Shown here: positions 47,031 through 59,900 of the stretch, in pieces | Layout of the letters: every line of letters starts with the position of its first letter | How positions within the stretch are numbered: position 1 is the first letter of the stretch | Assembly (NCBI GenBank): GCA_015179045.1 | Contig: WHUZ01000006.1 | Location: 682,001 to 746,000, forward strand | DNA from: Kalaharituber pfeilii | Lineage: Eukaryota; Ascomycota; Pezizomycetes; Pezizales; Pezizaceae | Direction of reading: 5' to 3' | Length of the DNA: 64,000 nucleotides | Notes under the pieces: generated by a model | The model's input: the letters and a program-made list of their open reading frames with translations, nothing else | Databases searched by the model: none | What the model was told of the DNA's origin: nothing | Translations under genes and position numbers: made by a program

Positions 47031-47475
47031 GCCATGTTGATTGATTGCATCACGTAAATCGCTTGGAATAATACCACTGCGAAAAGGTTCCAGACAATAT
47101 TGTCTACTTCACATGTGTCATTCGAGAAATTCAGGCAGGGTCTTGGCATGAGGCTAATTCACACACAGTGTATCGTTTTATTACCCTCAATTTCTAACTC
47201 CAGATTCTTGGCAAACCTATCTGATGGCGGTATATACTTGGTTCATCCCAGCTGTACATCATGCACGATGAAGCAATAAACAAATCTGTGAAGCATCACT
47301 TATCGCATGCAGCAAATTGTACTCTAACCTTTTCCTTTCTCTTTCTTTCATCCCTTATCAACGAGAAGCAACGCTGGCTAACTCTCCGTTCATTTCACCT
47401 TTACAACACACCGTTAGGAAGGACTGGTCAACCGAAGAAACTATCTAAAAAGCCCCACTAGTATACGACTGAGCA
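47031..47475. other. Intergenic upstream of the Fmp46-like gene
   Basis: About 450 bp without a credible frame. It should hold the promoter of the plus-strand redox gene at 47476. Confidence 0.5.
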
Positions 47476-48039
47476 ATGCAACGAACCCTTATTCGAGCTT
47501 TCCAGCTCCCTAAGATTTTCCGCTTCGTATGTGCTCCCTCCAACCTACCCTCCTTTGCTCTCTCACAACCCCTCCACCCAGCTCTCCACAGACCCCGACT
47601 TACTCGTCTCGCCTCACCTACTGTACAGAACAAAACCCCCGACGTCCTCACCCTCTTCCATTCTCCCAACTCCGAGTCCTCCACCCGTATCCTTTCTCTC
47701 CTCAAATCCTCTCAACCCCTCACCGGTACCCACACAACCACGACATCGACACCCATCCGCTACGAACTCGACATCATCACTGCTCCCGCACTACCTACCC
47801 CTTCCCAATACAAATCTATCGTCGAGTTCCTCGGCGGTGATGCCCAGGCCAAGAAGGTGTTGCGCGAGGTTTCACAGTCAGAAGAGGGCGCGGGGGAGCT
47901 GGCGGCAAAGGAGGGGAATAGACTGGAAGGAGTTGACATAGTGAGGCCGTTGTTGGTGGATTGGAATAACGGAAGGGTAGTGGTGGGAGATGATGACGCT
48001 GCGGTGAAAAAAATTATAGAATCGATAACAGTAGATTAG
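47476..48039 (+). CDS. fmp46: Mitochondrial thioredoxin-fold protein, Fmp46-like (DUF1687)
   Basis: A single exon of 187 codons. The first 45 residues are rich in Arg, Leu and Ser and lack acids (MQRTLIRAFQLPKIFRF), as in a mitochondrial targeting peptide. The fold starts with PDVLTLFHSPNSESSTRILS (thioredoxin strand 1 and helix 1), followed by YELDIITAPALPTPSQYKSI, VEFLGGDAQ, and the family-typical end RPLLVDWNNGRVVVGDDDAA. The family is called putative redox proteins in fungi, though no CxxC pair is seen here; the active-site position reads HSPNSESS. The function is unknown beyond mitochondrial location in yeast. The whole frame carries the plus-strand C richness of its first half, which shifts to G richness in the last third. 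Confidence 0.85.
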   Translation: MQRTLIRAFQLPKIFRFVCAPSNLPSFALSQPLHPALHRPRLTRLASPTVQNKTPDVLTLFHSPNSESSTRILSLLKSSQPLTGTHTTTTSTPIRYELDIITAPALPTPSQYKSIVEFLGGDAQAKKVLREVSQSEEGAGELAAKEGNRLEGVDIVRPLLVDWNNGRVVVGDDDAAVKKIIESITVD

Positions 48040-48729
48040 GCGGCCGCAGGTAGTGTGACTGGATGGACTGACGTCGGGTCCTGTGATACGGAAGCTTCCT
48101 ATCTGCCGTTACACAAGGGGGCAAAGCATTGATAAAGTGGGCCATGAAAACCTTTACATCTAAGGTGAAAAAACATAGGCGAGAGGCAACTACGATGCAA
48201 AACTTTTTTAAAATCTATATGCTAATCATCAATAAGCGACTTCCCACGAACAAGCACAAGTGATCAAATGAAAAATTACCAAACCATCGCAACCCCAAGC
48301 ATGCACAAGGTCAGCAAGCAACTAATGACGATGTTTCCTTCCTCTTTCTCTCTTGCTCACCTCACTATTCCTTCCCCTCGCTTTCCTTCCCTGCTCGTGC
48401 CTTCCCTCAAATGCTCAAAATGTGATAATACAAATTCAGAAGTAGAAAGGCAACAAAACATTAAGGCAAGATAAGAGCGAATACAACAAAATAGGTATCA
48501 CACAAACTTCACTCATATATGCTTCACTCATGTCGTTTATATACACAAGAAGTTAGGAAGATGAAGACATTAGGCATGATAATAACGAGGATAGAGGGAA
48601 GAGTGAAGGCAGAAAGCAAAGAAATAGAAAATAATTCTACCTCTGTAGTAAACCAAACAAGCAAACTTACATCCACAATCCCCTGTTTCTGTGCTCGATC
48701 CCGTTTGCACCCTTATATCCACGCGATTC
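48040..48729. other. Intergenic between convergent fmp46-like and nup53
   Basis: About 690 bp holding both 3' ends. No gene is seen. Confidence 0.6.
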
Positions 48730-50228
48730 TCACAGTTTCCCAAACAGCTTATCCACAAACCACGCCAGCCATCCACTCTCTTTAACAGTCTCTCCCGGCC
48801 CATGAAGACCCACCTCACCCCATATGCTTGACATCAACCGAGACCATAAGCTCTTCTTCTGCTTAAATATCCCCCCTTGCATCTCTTGGAGTGTAATCAC
48901 CTTTGCGCCTCTCATTTTCTGTGACAACCTAGATCCACCAGGTGTGCTAAGGGGCATTTGTGGCTCAGGTGGAGCAACGCCAATATGATTCGCCGGCGTT
49001 GGTGTAGCAAGAGGATCAAAGATCGACGGTGGCTCTGTTCGTTTCCGCGGAAGTGCGCCTGGTATCGAGAGCTCTGTAGATGTGCTAACCCCCAAGTTTC
49101 TTGATGGACCAGCTGGGGCATTGAGAGCAATATTGCTTCTAAAATTGTTGTATATACCAGGACCACTGGGTCGCCCATGTATCTCCGGCTTCCAGGCCTC
49201 AATAACTAGGTTCCGTCCACCGATACAGATTTTCTGGTTCATTGCAATCAACCTATCTGCAGCATCGCGATTCGCAAACGTGACCTTCGTCCATCCCTCC
49301 CCAGTAAAAAGTAACCGTGCTTGCCGTACAACCTCATCCTCGCTCTCTGCCAAGACTTTAGTTGGTATTGGTTCATAGTATGGACTCCTCCTCAATTCCT
49401 CAAACCGTTCAAGAATGACACCATATGGCGATATAGCTTTGAGAACTTCTGGCCAACGGCTCTCAGAGTAGTTGGATACACGGATAGCTTTGGGATTGTC
49501 AAAGAGTGGTCGCCGGAGGTTGGCAGCGTTGGTACCCCCATTCGCTGTCCCGTTCATCTGCTGGTGACTTTTGACTTGGTGGGCATTTTCGTTGTGCTGT
49601 TGCTGTCGCCGTTCTTCCGCGATGAGCTCATCGTAGAATGATTGCAACGGGGGCGCATTGTCATCGTATACTGGCCTGCTTTCCGATTCCACGATGCTAC
49701 GACGTCGAGGTCTACTTAGAAAATTAGCCAAGAATCTCATTCCCCTAGACTCAGATAATACTAACTTGGTTCCAAAATGTGTGTTCCCCCATTCAGGCCC
49801 AGGCCGCCTCACGCCGCCCCTATCAGGTGAGTTGCTGGACCTTCTATAGCTAAATATCACCCTGAAATCAGCAAATTACAGTTCTCGATTTTGGCTGTAG
49901 TATATAATACTCACGTAATATTCCTTCCCATATCATCTTGCTGTGCAGCATCTTCCATCCCGTAATCTTGTTGGTCCTGGTGCATCCGCCCTAGACCCCC
50001 ATATGCCTGTTGTATATAGAGACTAGCGATGCTCGGCTGCTCTGCTTCTCGAGTAAACGGGGCGTATTCTGTGGCTTTTATGTGTGATATAGACTGGTCG
50101 AGATTACTCGGTTTCTGAAATCCCATCTTTGTATGCCATCTATTGCCCCATTGGGCATCTTCATCTTTTCTCGGAGGGGGTGCGTAGCTGCTTGCCAGGT
50201 CAAAAAACGTAGTATTGTAGGTTGACAT
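48730..50228 (-). CDS. nup53: Nucleoporin Nup53 (MPPN/Nup35-type RRM)
   Basis: Nup53 links the inner ring of the nuclear pore to the pore membrane. Exons 50228-49915 and 49861-48730 (GTGAGT...TTTCAG) give 481 aa. The N-terminal part is polar and disordered. The Nup35-type RRM spans about 215-330, from AIRVSNYSESRWPEVLKAIS through GEGWTKVTFANRDAADRLIA to CIGGRNLVIEAWKPE. The C-terminus is an amphipathic helix, SGWLAWFVDKLFGKL, which in Nup53/Nup35 binds and bends membrane. A segment at 49712-49765 (54 nt, in frame, no stop) has good intron signals: GTTAGT donor, GGCTAAT branch site and AAGTAG acceptor. If it is spliced out the protein is 463 aa. The start is the first ATG (MSTYNTTFFDLASS). It is divergent from the LARP7/Pof8-like gene. 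Confidence 0.92.
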
Positions 50229-50740
50229 TGCGGGCGCGACTTCTGGGTGCCCCTGGTGCTGGTACTCTCTCTTGAAGATACGGCTACTCCTCAAGTGTAC
50301 CTGCTGGCCTGTCCACTCTTCCTAGCGAATGTGGTCAGAACTTCCAGGACCAAGGAAACTCCGTTACCAACTTCAGTGCCTCGAAAGGGGGTTTGAATCA
50401 CGCGTTGATATTGCGGTGTGCTACTGGACCCGGACAGAAGCAGATGGATTGCCGCCGAGAACCCGCAGTTATATGAAGGGGCCGTTTCGTGTTGTTGTTA
50501 TCGACGCAAGATCCAGCAGTGACGAGGTGAGCTTTTCTTTCGTGTTCCCTTTTCTAAAGCTGCAGTGGCCAGGCGGCAACGGTAGCTTAGTCAGCAGCTG
50601 TGTGCCAAGAGAGCGCGGCTCTGCTGATGCTGTCCGTACTAGTATACACGTCTTGGCGTGTTCCCAAACGCGTCACACTCTCTTGGATATTATGCAAACC
50701 TACATCATCCCTACCAGATCTCCCACATTCATCAGTCGCC
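50229..50740. promoter_or_regulatory. Shared divergent promoter of nup53 and the LARP7/Pof8-like gene
   Basis: The 512-bp gap between two opposite start codons must carry both promoters. Longer frames that cross it have no support. No specific site is claimed. Confidence 0.5.
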
Positions 50741-52249
50741 ATGTTCATACCTAGACAACTCGCCATCAGGAAGCCCAGTGCTTCAACTCGTACGTCAGCC
50801 CTAGATACTACTAAACGGCCACTTGATATCATTATACCAATTACTTCTGATGCTAGGCCGGCGAAACGAACTCGCACACTTCCGGAGACTCTGGCCGCAG
50901 CACCTGAGCCTGCACTGTCATTTGACCCAGCATATGCAACCGAAGTCGTCAAGTTACTAGAGCAGCTTTTCTCCAGATACTCTATGCAACATGTCAATAA
51001 GGAGTTTCTTGAGCATAGGATGAGGAGCGTTGAGGGCCACGATGACTGTATGGGTATCCTTGGATCGGGGTGATTAATGGGTATATTTATTAAGTTCCAA
51101 TCAGATATTCATTTGTCTGGTTTATTGGAAAACCCAATATTCGAGCGGTTAAAACCACAGCCTACTCAGAAGTCCCTACTCAAGGCTCTTGAGATCCGCA
51201 AATCCACAATTCTTCAGGTAGGCAAACTACTGTTTTATCGTTCATCAAGCAGAACCACAATAAGACTGAATTTCACAGATTAGCTCTGATAGCTATCATA
51301 TCCGCAGTACTGATCCGGAGCTCACCAGTAAACCCAAACCAAAGAATGCATGGGACTCATCGACTATATACATTGTATGTTTTCACCTGCTCGGTTTAGG
51401 GACGCAATTTAACACCTTCAGGAACCAAACATATTGGGAGTCTCATCAAATCCTGGAAAAATAGCAAGAATACTCAAGGAAAGTAATCCAGCTGTGAATG
51501 TGGAATGGGTGCACATTGGAAATGGATCATGGGCTTTTGTGATTCTTTCAGAGAATAACAAAGAAAAGGATGTTGAAGCTTTCAAAAACTGGCCGACAGA
51601 TTGGATTATTATGACAAAGTTTGCGCACTCGATATCCGTACTTCAGTTGAATTTGCTAAGTTATCTGTGCAGGAGGGAATGGAGCCGGAGAGATGCAATA
51701 TACAAAAATCTGAAAGATTATTGTCGGAAACTCACTGATCATCGTGGACCTTATGAGACAATTTCGATGCACAAGCAAACGACATCGGCACTAGCATCAT
51801 CAAAACAAACGGAGATGACCAACACCCCGTACACGCCAGGTCTCATTGTCTATCTCCAAAACTTGCATCCCGAGTCAACAAAGGCAAGTATTGTTTCTTT
51901 CCTCAGCCGCAATGTCCAAATATACCTTGTCAAGCATTTACGTAACACCGCCAACGACGGTTATCGCGATAACAGTCAGACAACACAGCAGGCCTTAACT
52001 TTCGAATATGTCGACTACAAGCCGAGATGCGGTTTTGAAACAGCTCATGTCCGCTTGAAATCTAGCGAGGATGCTGAGCTGTTGATACGTGCGCTAGAGA
52101 AGCGGAGAAGGCGCATGAAAAGTGGAGACGACACCAAAGGGAAAAAGTGTAGGGCCGATCACCATAAGTGGGTAAAGGGCGAAATACTCAAAGGAGAAAG
52201 GGAGCGAGCATACTGGGCGGCAATTAGTGCAGCAAAGCGAAGGAAATGA
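50741..52249 (+). CDS. pof8: La-related protein, LARP7/Pof8 type (La motif, RRM1, C-terminal xRRM)
   Basis: Proteins of this family bind and protect one structured RNA: 7SK in animals, telomerase RNA in ciliates (p65) and fission yeast (Pof8). Exons 50741-51053, 51105-51217, 51279-51374 and 51422-52249 give 449 aa. A La-motif-like winged helix spans about 60-160 (VVKLLEQLFSRYSMQHVNKE ... LLENPIFERLKPQPTQKSLL ... ISSDSYHIRSTDPEL). An RRM1-like part follows (STIYIEPNILGVSSNPGKIA ... SWAFVILSE). The C-terminal domain (about 305-449) has an RRM core (TPGLIVYLQNLHPESTKASI ... YVDYKPRCGFETAHVRLKSS) and the xRRM-typical end HHKWVKGEILKGERERAYW. Splicing is needed to join DDCM to DIHLSG; the 51-nt intron spans in-frame stops. 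Family membership is firm; telomerase function is inferred from orthology, not shown. Confidence 0.82.
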
Positions 52250-52765
52250 GTTGTTTTAGGTTGTTGGACTGCTTCGTTACGTGTAGAGCTTTGAATGCTT
52301 TGCAGCATCGCGCAGCAGGCATGTAAAAATACATGCATAAGCGAATGTTGAAACGATACGACAGTGCAACAGTTAACTTATAATTTTTAAATCAACAGTT
52401 AACTTATAATTTTTAAATGGGTATCACACTAAGCAATATGTCCGCGGTTACACTAAGGGCATCCGCATGATCTACATACCGCAATCTAACATGCAAGCGA
52501 GCCACACACATACACACACATATGTGTATTTGACAGAAAACGGGTGGTGACAGGCAACGGTTAAGCATTGTGATGCATGAACGTACCAATTTCACTAGAC
52601 AACATGCATTATTCGAACATAGCTCCATAGGGAAAATTAGGAAGCACAAATTTCGAACTTCGACACATTTCAAATCCAACCATCAACCGCGGCAGTGTGA
52701 TTTCCTTGTTACATTAAGATTCACCACAACGAATAGAGAAGCAGACAAAAACTACCAAATTTGAT
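52250..52765. other. Intergenic between the convergent pof8-like and hsp9 genes
   Basis: About 516 bp. It contains a perfect 26-bp tandem duplication at 52367-52418 and a CA-rich spot near 52505. No gene is seen. Confidence 0.6.
52367..52418. repeat. Perfect 26-bp tandem duplication
   Basis: Two identical 26-bp units stand head to tail (52367-52392 and 52393-52418), each starting CAACAGTTAACTTATAA. The identity implies a recent event or an assembly artefact. Confidence 0.95.
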
Positions 52766-53243
52766 TTACTTCTTATCTGCTCCCAATCCCACATTCTCCT
52801 TAGCGCTCTGCATTGTGTCCTTCACACTTTCCACCATGCCCTTGCCCTCGCTGCCTCGCGTTGAATCACCCATCTTCTGAGTAGAACTCTTCTGCGACTC
52901 AGGCTGGACTGCACCGGCAGCACGGTCCATCATGCCAGAGGATTTATCACGCATGGCTTCGGTGGTGGACTTCTGGGATTCAGGCTTAATCTTGTCGCCA
53001 AGCTGTTCACTCATAGGCTTTCTTCCTGTATACCATTGGTTGACACATTAGCAAAAGAAAACAAAAAAAAAGGTAGTATATTGCAAAAAATATCGAATGC
53101 AAGTTCTCACTAGCAGGAGACAACATAAACCGCATGTACCAAAAACTATAAGCATAGGGTTCCTGCGGCTGGGACGTGCTAAAGGAACAGGGACATGTCA
53201 GCTACAAAAAGTTCGAAGAGTATCACTAACCAGTGTCAGACAT
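52766..53243 (-). CDS. hsp9: Hsp9/Hsp12-family stress protein
   Basis: A small, hydrophilic stress protein that stabilises membranes in yeast and is strongly induced by stress and stationary phase. Exon 1 is only 13 nt (53243-53231, MSDTG) and joins exon 2 (53025-52766) to give 90 aa starting MSDTGRKPMSEQLGDKIKPE. Two family repeats are seen: PESQKSTTEAMRDKSSGMMD and PESQKSSTQKMGDSTRGSEG, with RAAGAVQ between them. The C-terminal helix (VESVKDTMQSAKENVGLGAD) is Lys-rich. Without the first exon, translation from the second Met would lose the conserved MSDxGRK head, so the spliced start is preferred. The intron is 205 nt. A TATA box lies about 135 bp upstream. Confidence 0.93.
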
Positions 53244-53377
53244 GATGATTGCTTGCAGCTCGGAATATAATGTATTGGTTGTGCGATTGGAATTTGCTGG
53301 GCTCAGAATTCTTCGATTTATGACTTGAAGATGGATATTTAGAGAGAAGATCAAATTGCGTGCTCGCTCTTGGGGCG

Positions 53378-53386
53378 TTTATATAG
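53378..53386 (-). promoter_or_regulatory. Probable TATA box of the hsp9 gene
   Basis: CTATATAAA on the minus strand lies 135 bp upstream of the hsp9 ATG, in a GC-richer surrounding. Strong TATA boxes are usual for stress-induced genes. The match is by sequence only. Confidence 0.5.
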
Positions 53387-56300
53387 AGCCACCCCGCCAT
53401 GGTCAGGCTCTCCCTTCAACTTTACGTGGGGCCCAGTTTGCTTGAGCGAGTTGCCAGGAAAAAGCTGGTTCGTCACTACATCGTCACCGTTTGTTACTTG
53501 GGAAAGGAAAGGCGAAGGCATAGCGACGCAACACCAATTAAGCCGGTGAGGCTTGGAAATGGGATGAATTGGGACAAAGTTGAGTAGAGGGAGCGTGACC
53601 TGTGATATCGAAGCCGGCGTTGGTGGGTGACGTCTGAGAAAGGAACAAGTTTGTACTTGCAGGGTTAGTAAAAGCCAAGGAACGGTTACGTATCGGCAGC
53701 GTGCCGGCTAACAATTTGCATCAGGGTAATGTGGTCACATTATGCCAAGGATGCTACGAAAGGTAGGTTTATCCTGTACTCTAGTGACCCGCAAGCGGGC
53801 CTAAGTACTGCAACGGCCATGAAGCTGGGAGACCTATATTGGGATGAACTCCTGGGACGATCAGGCGTGTTATAGCAAGTTATAGCTTGGAAGCTATTAC
53901 GTTTGTAGTGCTGGATGTCGAGATATAAGATCGTAGGTCGCAAGTCTATATTAGCATCCGCTTGATGCATATGTCAAATAAATTTTCCTGGCCCAATTTA
54001 ATTGCAAAGGATGTAGTCATGATCAGTTGGATTGATTAGTCGAATCAATCATTATTTATTGATGCAGCATGCCTAAGGCTTGGGCCGCAAGCTGCAACGA
54101 GCGTAGCGGCTGGTTTCTGGAATAGCACATGCACCGAGCCCCGCCGAAACGCACTGGTTTGTTTCATGCCTATCATTTGATTCGGCACAAAATCTGCTGC
54201 TATCCTACTTGACGGCAAAATTAACAAATAAGTACGTATTTCACCGATCATGGGAGGCTGGGCAAGCCAGACATGCCTGTTCCAGGTTAGGTTCCGCCAG
54301 CCCTGATCTGCTGTGTTGCACTTTGTGGCTGCATTAAGTACTTCTTAGTACCTATATTCTCACTTCGATTCAATATAATGTGTCAACATCATGCAAACCC
54401 GAACTGGGGAGGGTCTAGGGCAATAATACCAAAAGCAACCTTCTCAGTCGTGCGTATAAACCCGGCCGATTGCCTTGTTCAGACCATATCGACAAATTCT
54501 GCCTCAAGGTTTAGCCCAGGCCTCAGCTGTGGCCTAGCCTAGCCAGATGCTGGCGTATCCTGCTCTTGGGCCATTTCCCTTGCAGATCATGTCAATCACC
54601 GCGTAGTTGCGCCAGCTCCAATTTCCCGGTCGTGATTGGAATCAGTACTCGAGTACAACTCTCATAGCAGGCACCCATGTTCGGTGTTCGGTGCTTGTGC
54701 TCATACTGATACCCATGCGTCTCCCAGTCGTCACGAAGCCTCTGTTGCAATTCAAGCACGGGCTCCTAGGGTGGGGAGTGTCGTACACACAATGGGCGCT
54801 GGTGTGTTGGTGCGTTGGGGAGTCCCGTACAGTTAATTGAAGGCAGAGGCTGACCTTGACCTTCAGCTGTAAAATGTGGTTCGGTCATGGCACTTGGGGA
54901 GCCTGTGTCGAGCAGCAAGCGTCGTACACGCAGCCGGCGCCGCGGCACTGGGAAGCCCCGTCCAGGGTGAGCGGAGGGGGCTGGCCATGCGATTTGAGCT
55001 GTAAATGTGTTTGTGTCGCTTGGTAAGGCAAGACAGGCCCTAGCCGGAGACGGCGGCCACTGTCCAGCGTATCACAATCACATACATATTCCTTGCACCC
55101 TCCCAACCCGAGCCTTGCATTTGCAACAGGAGGCCGCATGACGGTGCTGCCTACCTGCGCGCATCAAGGCTCCTCATTCTGCTTGCCCTCATCCACAGCT
55201 TTCTTTTTCTCGAGAGTTGAGGAGGGTGGCTCAGTGTGCAAGTGCTCTCTCCTACAGCACCTAGCCAGCACCCCCAGGACCTTACATGAATGGCATTCTG
55301 CTCTCCATCCTCGATCCCCCTCCCCCCTCCCCCCTCCCCCTCTCCCCTCCCCCCAGAAGCTCGAGCCCTCGACGAAAGTTTCCGGCCCAATGATAATACT
55401 CTATTTCCCTGGTCCTCGCAAGCGGTGCAGGGTAGGCCCGAGTTACAATATGCTCAACCTGCTGTGCCCCCTCATTTCTTGGACACAGACACTTCTCGAC
55501 TTGCAATTGCCCTCGCTCTGCTTTTGCATGCACCACATGCGACATGCCCATGCCCACTTGCATTACCCCACTTGCATGCGGCATACAGTTGGTATCTATG
55601 GCCTATCCATTAATGCACAGACGCCGCTCTCTTACCCTTCCTCCCTCACTTCGTGGTTGCAGTTGAGACAGTCTGGAAATTTGTTACCAGTGGGGACTGC
55701 TGGCAACTACTTGACCTTGTGATGCTGTGAGGCGATTGGTCCAAGGACCTCTTTGCTTGCTTCTCGAGCTCAAGATCCGTGCTCTAGCACATTGCTTAAG
55801 CCCTAATTCTGATTCTATACATATGCCGCTTAGGATGCCCTCGCTAAAGTGGCCAAATTTTCGCCTGTCTCAACCACGCAAGGGGCTAGCCGCTCCCCAA
55901 GCTCAGCAGACCTCTCCATATCATCAATTTCAGTTTTGAAGTGCCTCTCTCCGGATTGCACGACTTTCAAGCTATAGGATTTGTCGACAGGGCGACTACA
56001 GAGAATACTGATCTAGCGTTATGACGTCGATATGACACCCATCAGCCGCAGCGAATGTGTTACTACTCTGGAGCTAGCGAACTCCCAAGTGGGGTTGTTT
56101 TTAGCTCGGATTTGGTTAAAGCTATGGAAGATTTACATGGGAAGCTATACTTGAGACGGAAAAGCACTAAATCTGCAAGATCTTTGCTTTGGCGAACTAA
56201 GCTTTGAACAGGGTAGAGTGAAGTGCAAGCACTATCCTTGCCTTTACGATTGGTCTTCTCTTTGACACCAACATCCGATTGATTGTGCGGCGGGGGAATG

Positions 56301-56950
56301 CGATGCAACAAGTAGGTTAGGGGGATGTTCCGGCACCGGTGCCGGCGCCGGGATGAGAACCATCAGACGTGGACATAGTCGAGTAGACAAGGAACATGGA
56401 CAAGGGCAATTAAGGCTATTTTGAAGATCGCCTTTGGGCAGATTAAGGTGCGGTGGTAACAGCTCGTTTATCCTTGCATTGCAGTACTGCCCACTTGGAG
56501 CCCATGAACAGATTTTTTTTGTCAACGCGAAAATGCAGATACAGTTAGGACGAACAGCATACGCTGGATACTTGGATTCACGAGCATAAGGGATCTGAAC
56601 AAAGTGAATGCCTACGTTGCAGTACAATGACAAGACTAGAATTATAACACCGGGTACGTCACACAAATATCAGCAGTATAATGCGCTCGAGTACCCTAGC
56701 TAATATTGTCCGCCGCCTCCACTCGAGCTGTGGGCCAACAGAACTCACACTTGCTCTCGTGCAACTGCCCAATCATAACAGCCTCAATGTCGAACTAGTT
56801 TTGCACTATCTCAGGCAATCTTTTATCTCCGATATCTGTCCATATCGTTCGAGAAACGGAGTTTTCCTTCACCCGACAACATTATCTTTTCATTTTCTTC
56901 CCCGCCTTGTTGGCCTAAAAAATTAAAATTTTGAAATTGAAAGGGGAAAG

Positions 56951-56983
<33 letters not shown>

Positions 56984-59900
56984 CGTTTTATGATTTCAAG
57001 AGAGCGAACTCATGCTTACAGATCCAACCTCCTCACCCTCCCCCCATGCCACGCGCTTTTCACATGTCTAGCGTGTTCTTAAGCATGGCCGCCTCGTCAT
57101 TGTACTCTACAGTGAGGACGATCGTTACCTCTCACGAGCCTGGCTTGTGCTAGAGAATACTTCGGAGACCCTAGTTGCGATGTATTTCCTAGCCCTTTAC
57201 ACCAATTTGCTTCATGCCAAGCATGACGCCTCTATTGACTACTACCCTATCTAGAATGCAAAGAACTATCTGTTAGGGAAGCACATGATAAACTCGCACT
57301 CTTGATGTACGCTGGACAATTTGCAACGCTGGCATGCAATGTAATGACCCGTCGCAGATACTTCAAACGTTAGCTCAGAGAAGAAAAGATATGAGGAATT
57401 GTAGGCTCGTGCGCTGCAGATAAAAATGTTTGATGGGATGTGGCTCGCGCACTACCTAGAGATATCATGTAGACTGCATATACAACCACACCACTTCACC
57501 AAACTGATATAGGATTCATCGGTAGCAATTGCCAGTGGCAGAGTGCGTACAGCGGATAGCATGCGCATACCCTCGCCGTCTTTCACTGTGAATAGGTACC
57601 TCTTGATGCCTTCAAAACAGTCTCAACGGTGCCAACCAGACTTTGCACAACGGTCAAATGCTAAAGCAGTACGACAATCATAAACAAGGATCCGGCCGGG
57701 TAGATCAAGATTAGAAGATGGAGAGTTTTAAGTAACACGTAATTGATAATAATCCCAAATGAAAATCAGCAGTCGAATTCCAAATTCCCAAACGACGTTC
57801 GAAGTCAACAAACCAAAGGCTATTATCAAGCCATTATCACGAGCCGCTGATCATAGAAGAGGATAATGAAAGAAGAGGAGCGAAATACTTAATGATGGGT
57901 GTGGTAAAAAAAGGATGCTGCAATTAAGCCCACCTTAAAGAGTACTTTGCTAGTAGGATTTCCAAAGCAAGCCCTAAAGCCTTGCCACCACTTTTACATT
58001 TCTCCAGAATTGGCACCTTTGATAATATATCAGGATTTTTTTTTTTTTTTTCTGGGGGACTGCGATTTTGCTATCAAGTTATTCCCTGGCCGCCTGCATT
58101 TAGGATCGCTACCAAGTGATACACGAATATTGATATGGCGGGGGTATGAAGTGCCAAGACTAGCACATGTAGTGGCAACTTACATAGCATGCAACTGCTT
58201 ATTGTTAACTTGACTCGTTGCCACTTCATGATAGCCGATATGTTGCAAAGCTACAACAGTAATCCACAGCGGCGTGGCCTCATGTAATATTTGGTACTAG
58301 GGGTATTTTCTATATATAGTAGTCGATATACCCACCATAAAGTAACTCGAGAAGGGCTGAAGTAACCGTGCTGAAGAATGCTCAACGAGTGTCATGTAAA
58401 CTTTCCCTCACCTAAATCCAACACCACGAAGCTGTACACTTACTATTTGTTAGCTCACCTTATGTACCTATAGTCTTAAGGTCCATTGCAGTAAGACCAT
58501 GTCCCTGTGTACGTTTCCTAGTGATTTTGACTCGAATGCACCACCATGGCCCCAACGATCGATCAGAAAGACGATCGCAGCATCGACCGCAGCACTTGAA
58601 ATACCCCCCCCATGTGAAGGCCACGGGGTCGATCAAGAGCCATTGAAGTCTAGTCACAGGAGCTGTCGACTGATTGTTGATAATCATTAGCTGCCTCCAT
58701 ACATGCCTGCGCAGAATTCGTCTATATTAGCCACTAAAAGAACGATATCTCTATGCCGAGTATTATATATTTGTACTTACGGCGAAGTAATTGTCCCTCG
58801 CTGTATTCTCACCAAGTCAAGTCGTAGAGTGGCAGCGGATACCAAATCATGGATCCTTCGGGTGTCTGCTTGTGATTCAGGTGATTCCTGAAAAATCGAT
58901 TGGACGATTGTCTGCTCGATTGAGTAATTAGTGGGTTCAGCATCTATGACACCAGCTGCATATATGCCTCGACCTATTGATGGCTTCTAACTATTGCGCC
59001 AATCTCGATCTATCAGATGCAAATAACAAATTGTGAAAGATTGAAGAAAAGCTACTTCAAATCTTGAGTAGGAATGAGATGGAACGTAAAAACACCGTGT
59101 GCAAAATGCATCTATAGCACTTAATATGCGTGTAATATATATGGCATAATGCTGTAGAGTAGAGTCATACATTTGAAAGACCTTGATTATGCCGTAGACA
59201 GCATAATTTGCTTGATTTAATGTTACTCAATAAGAGAGATTTAATTGGCAAGCGGCTTGAAGTGGTCATTCAATATGACCTCTTAGACATAAGTAAGAGG
59301 TTTCAATTGCGACTTGAGATATTGCAATTTAAGTGCTGAATAGATTGTACTGGATTATTCTGGAAAGAAGAGTGTAGATTGGTAAAATTTTATTCTTGTT
59401 ATTCCAATTGAGGTTGAGAAGATATACTCAATAGATATAGTACATTGCAGGTATTGATATCCAACAGTTATAGTTAATTTGCTTCGTTATCCAGGTTATA
59501 AATTCTTGGTATAATGTTTGTACTATCATTCACGGGCCTCGAGTAAGCTCTTCATTATTGGAACGCATTGATAAAGCATACTTTGATTAGTGAAAGGATC
59601 CTTGTTCTCTCATTCTCATGACCGGGATCCTGGGAAGGACGTGAGTAAAAGCCTGATGAATCAGCTAGACTATAATCAAGAACTAGTAGTAGATGGTAAA
59701 CTGTGCGGGATGTTTGGCAAACACCAGTACAAAATAGCGATCACGTCGAAGATATGAATCTATGGACGCAACTAAAGAGTATACTATATAAGAGATTCGT
59801 AATATGCTGTGTTAAGTAGTCAGTTGAGGTATGCTCCAATGTTCCAGTATAGTAGGAGAAGAGATACTTGATAACTATGTAGCAGAATGACAATTTCGGG

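Noticed and set aside
55093..55722. 209-codon plus-strand frame
   Set aside because: C-rich, low-complexity and His/Pro-rich, with no domain and no splice context.
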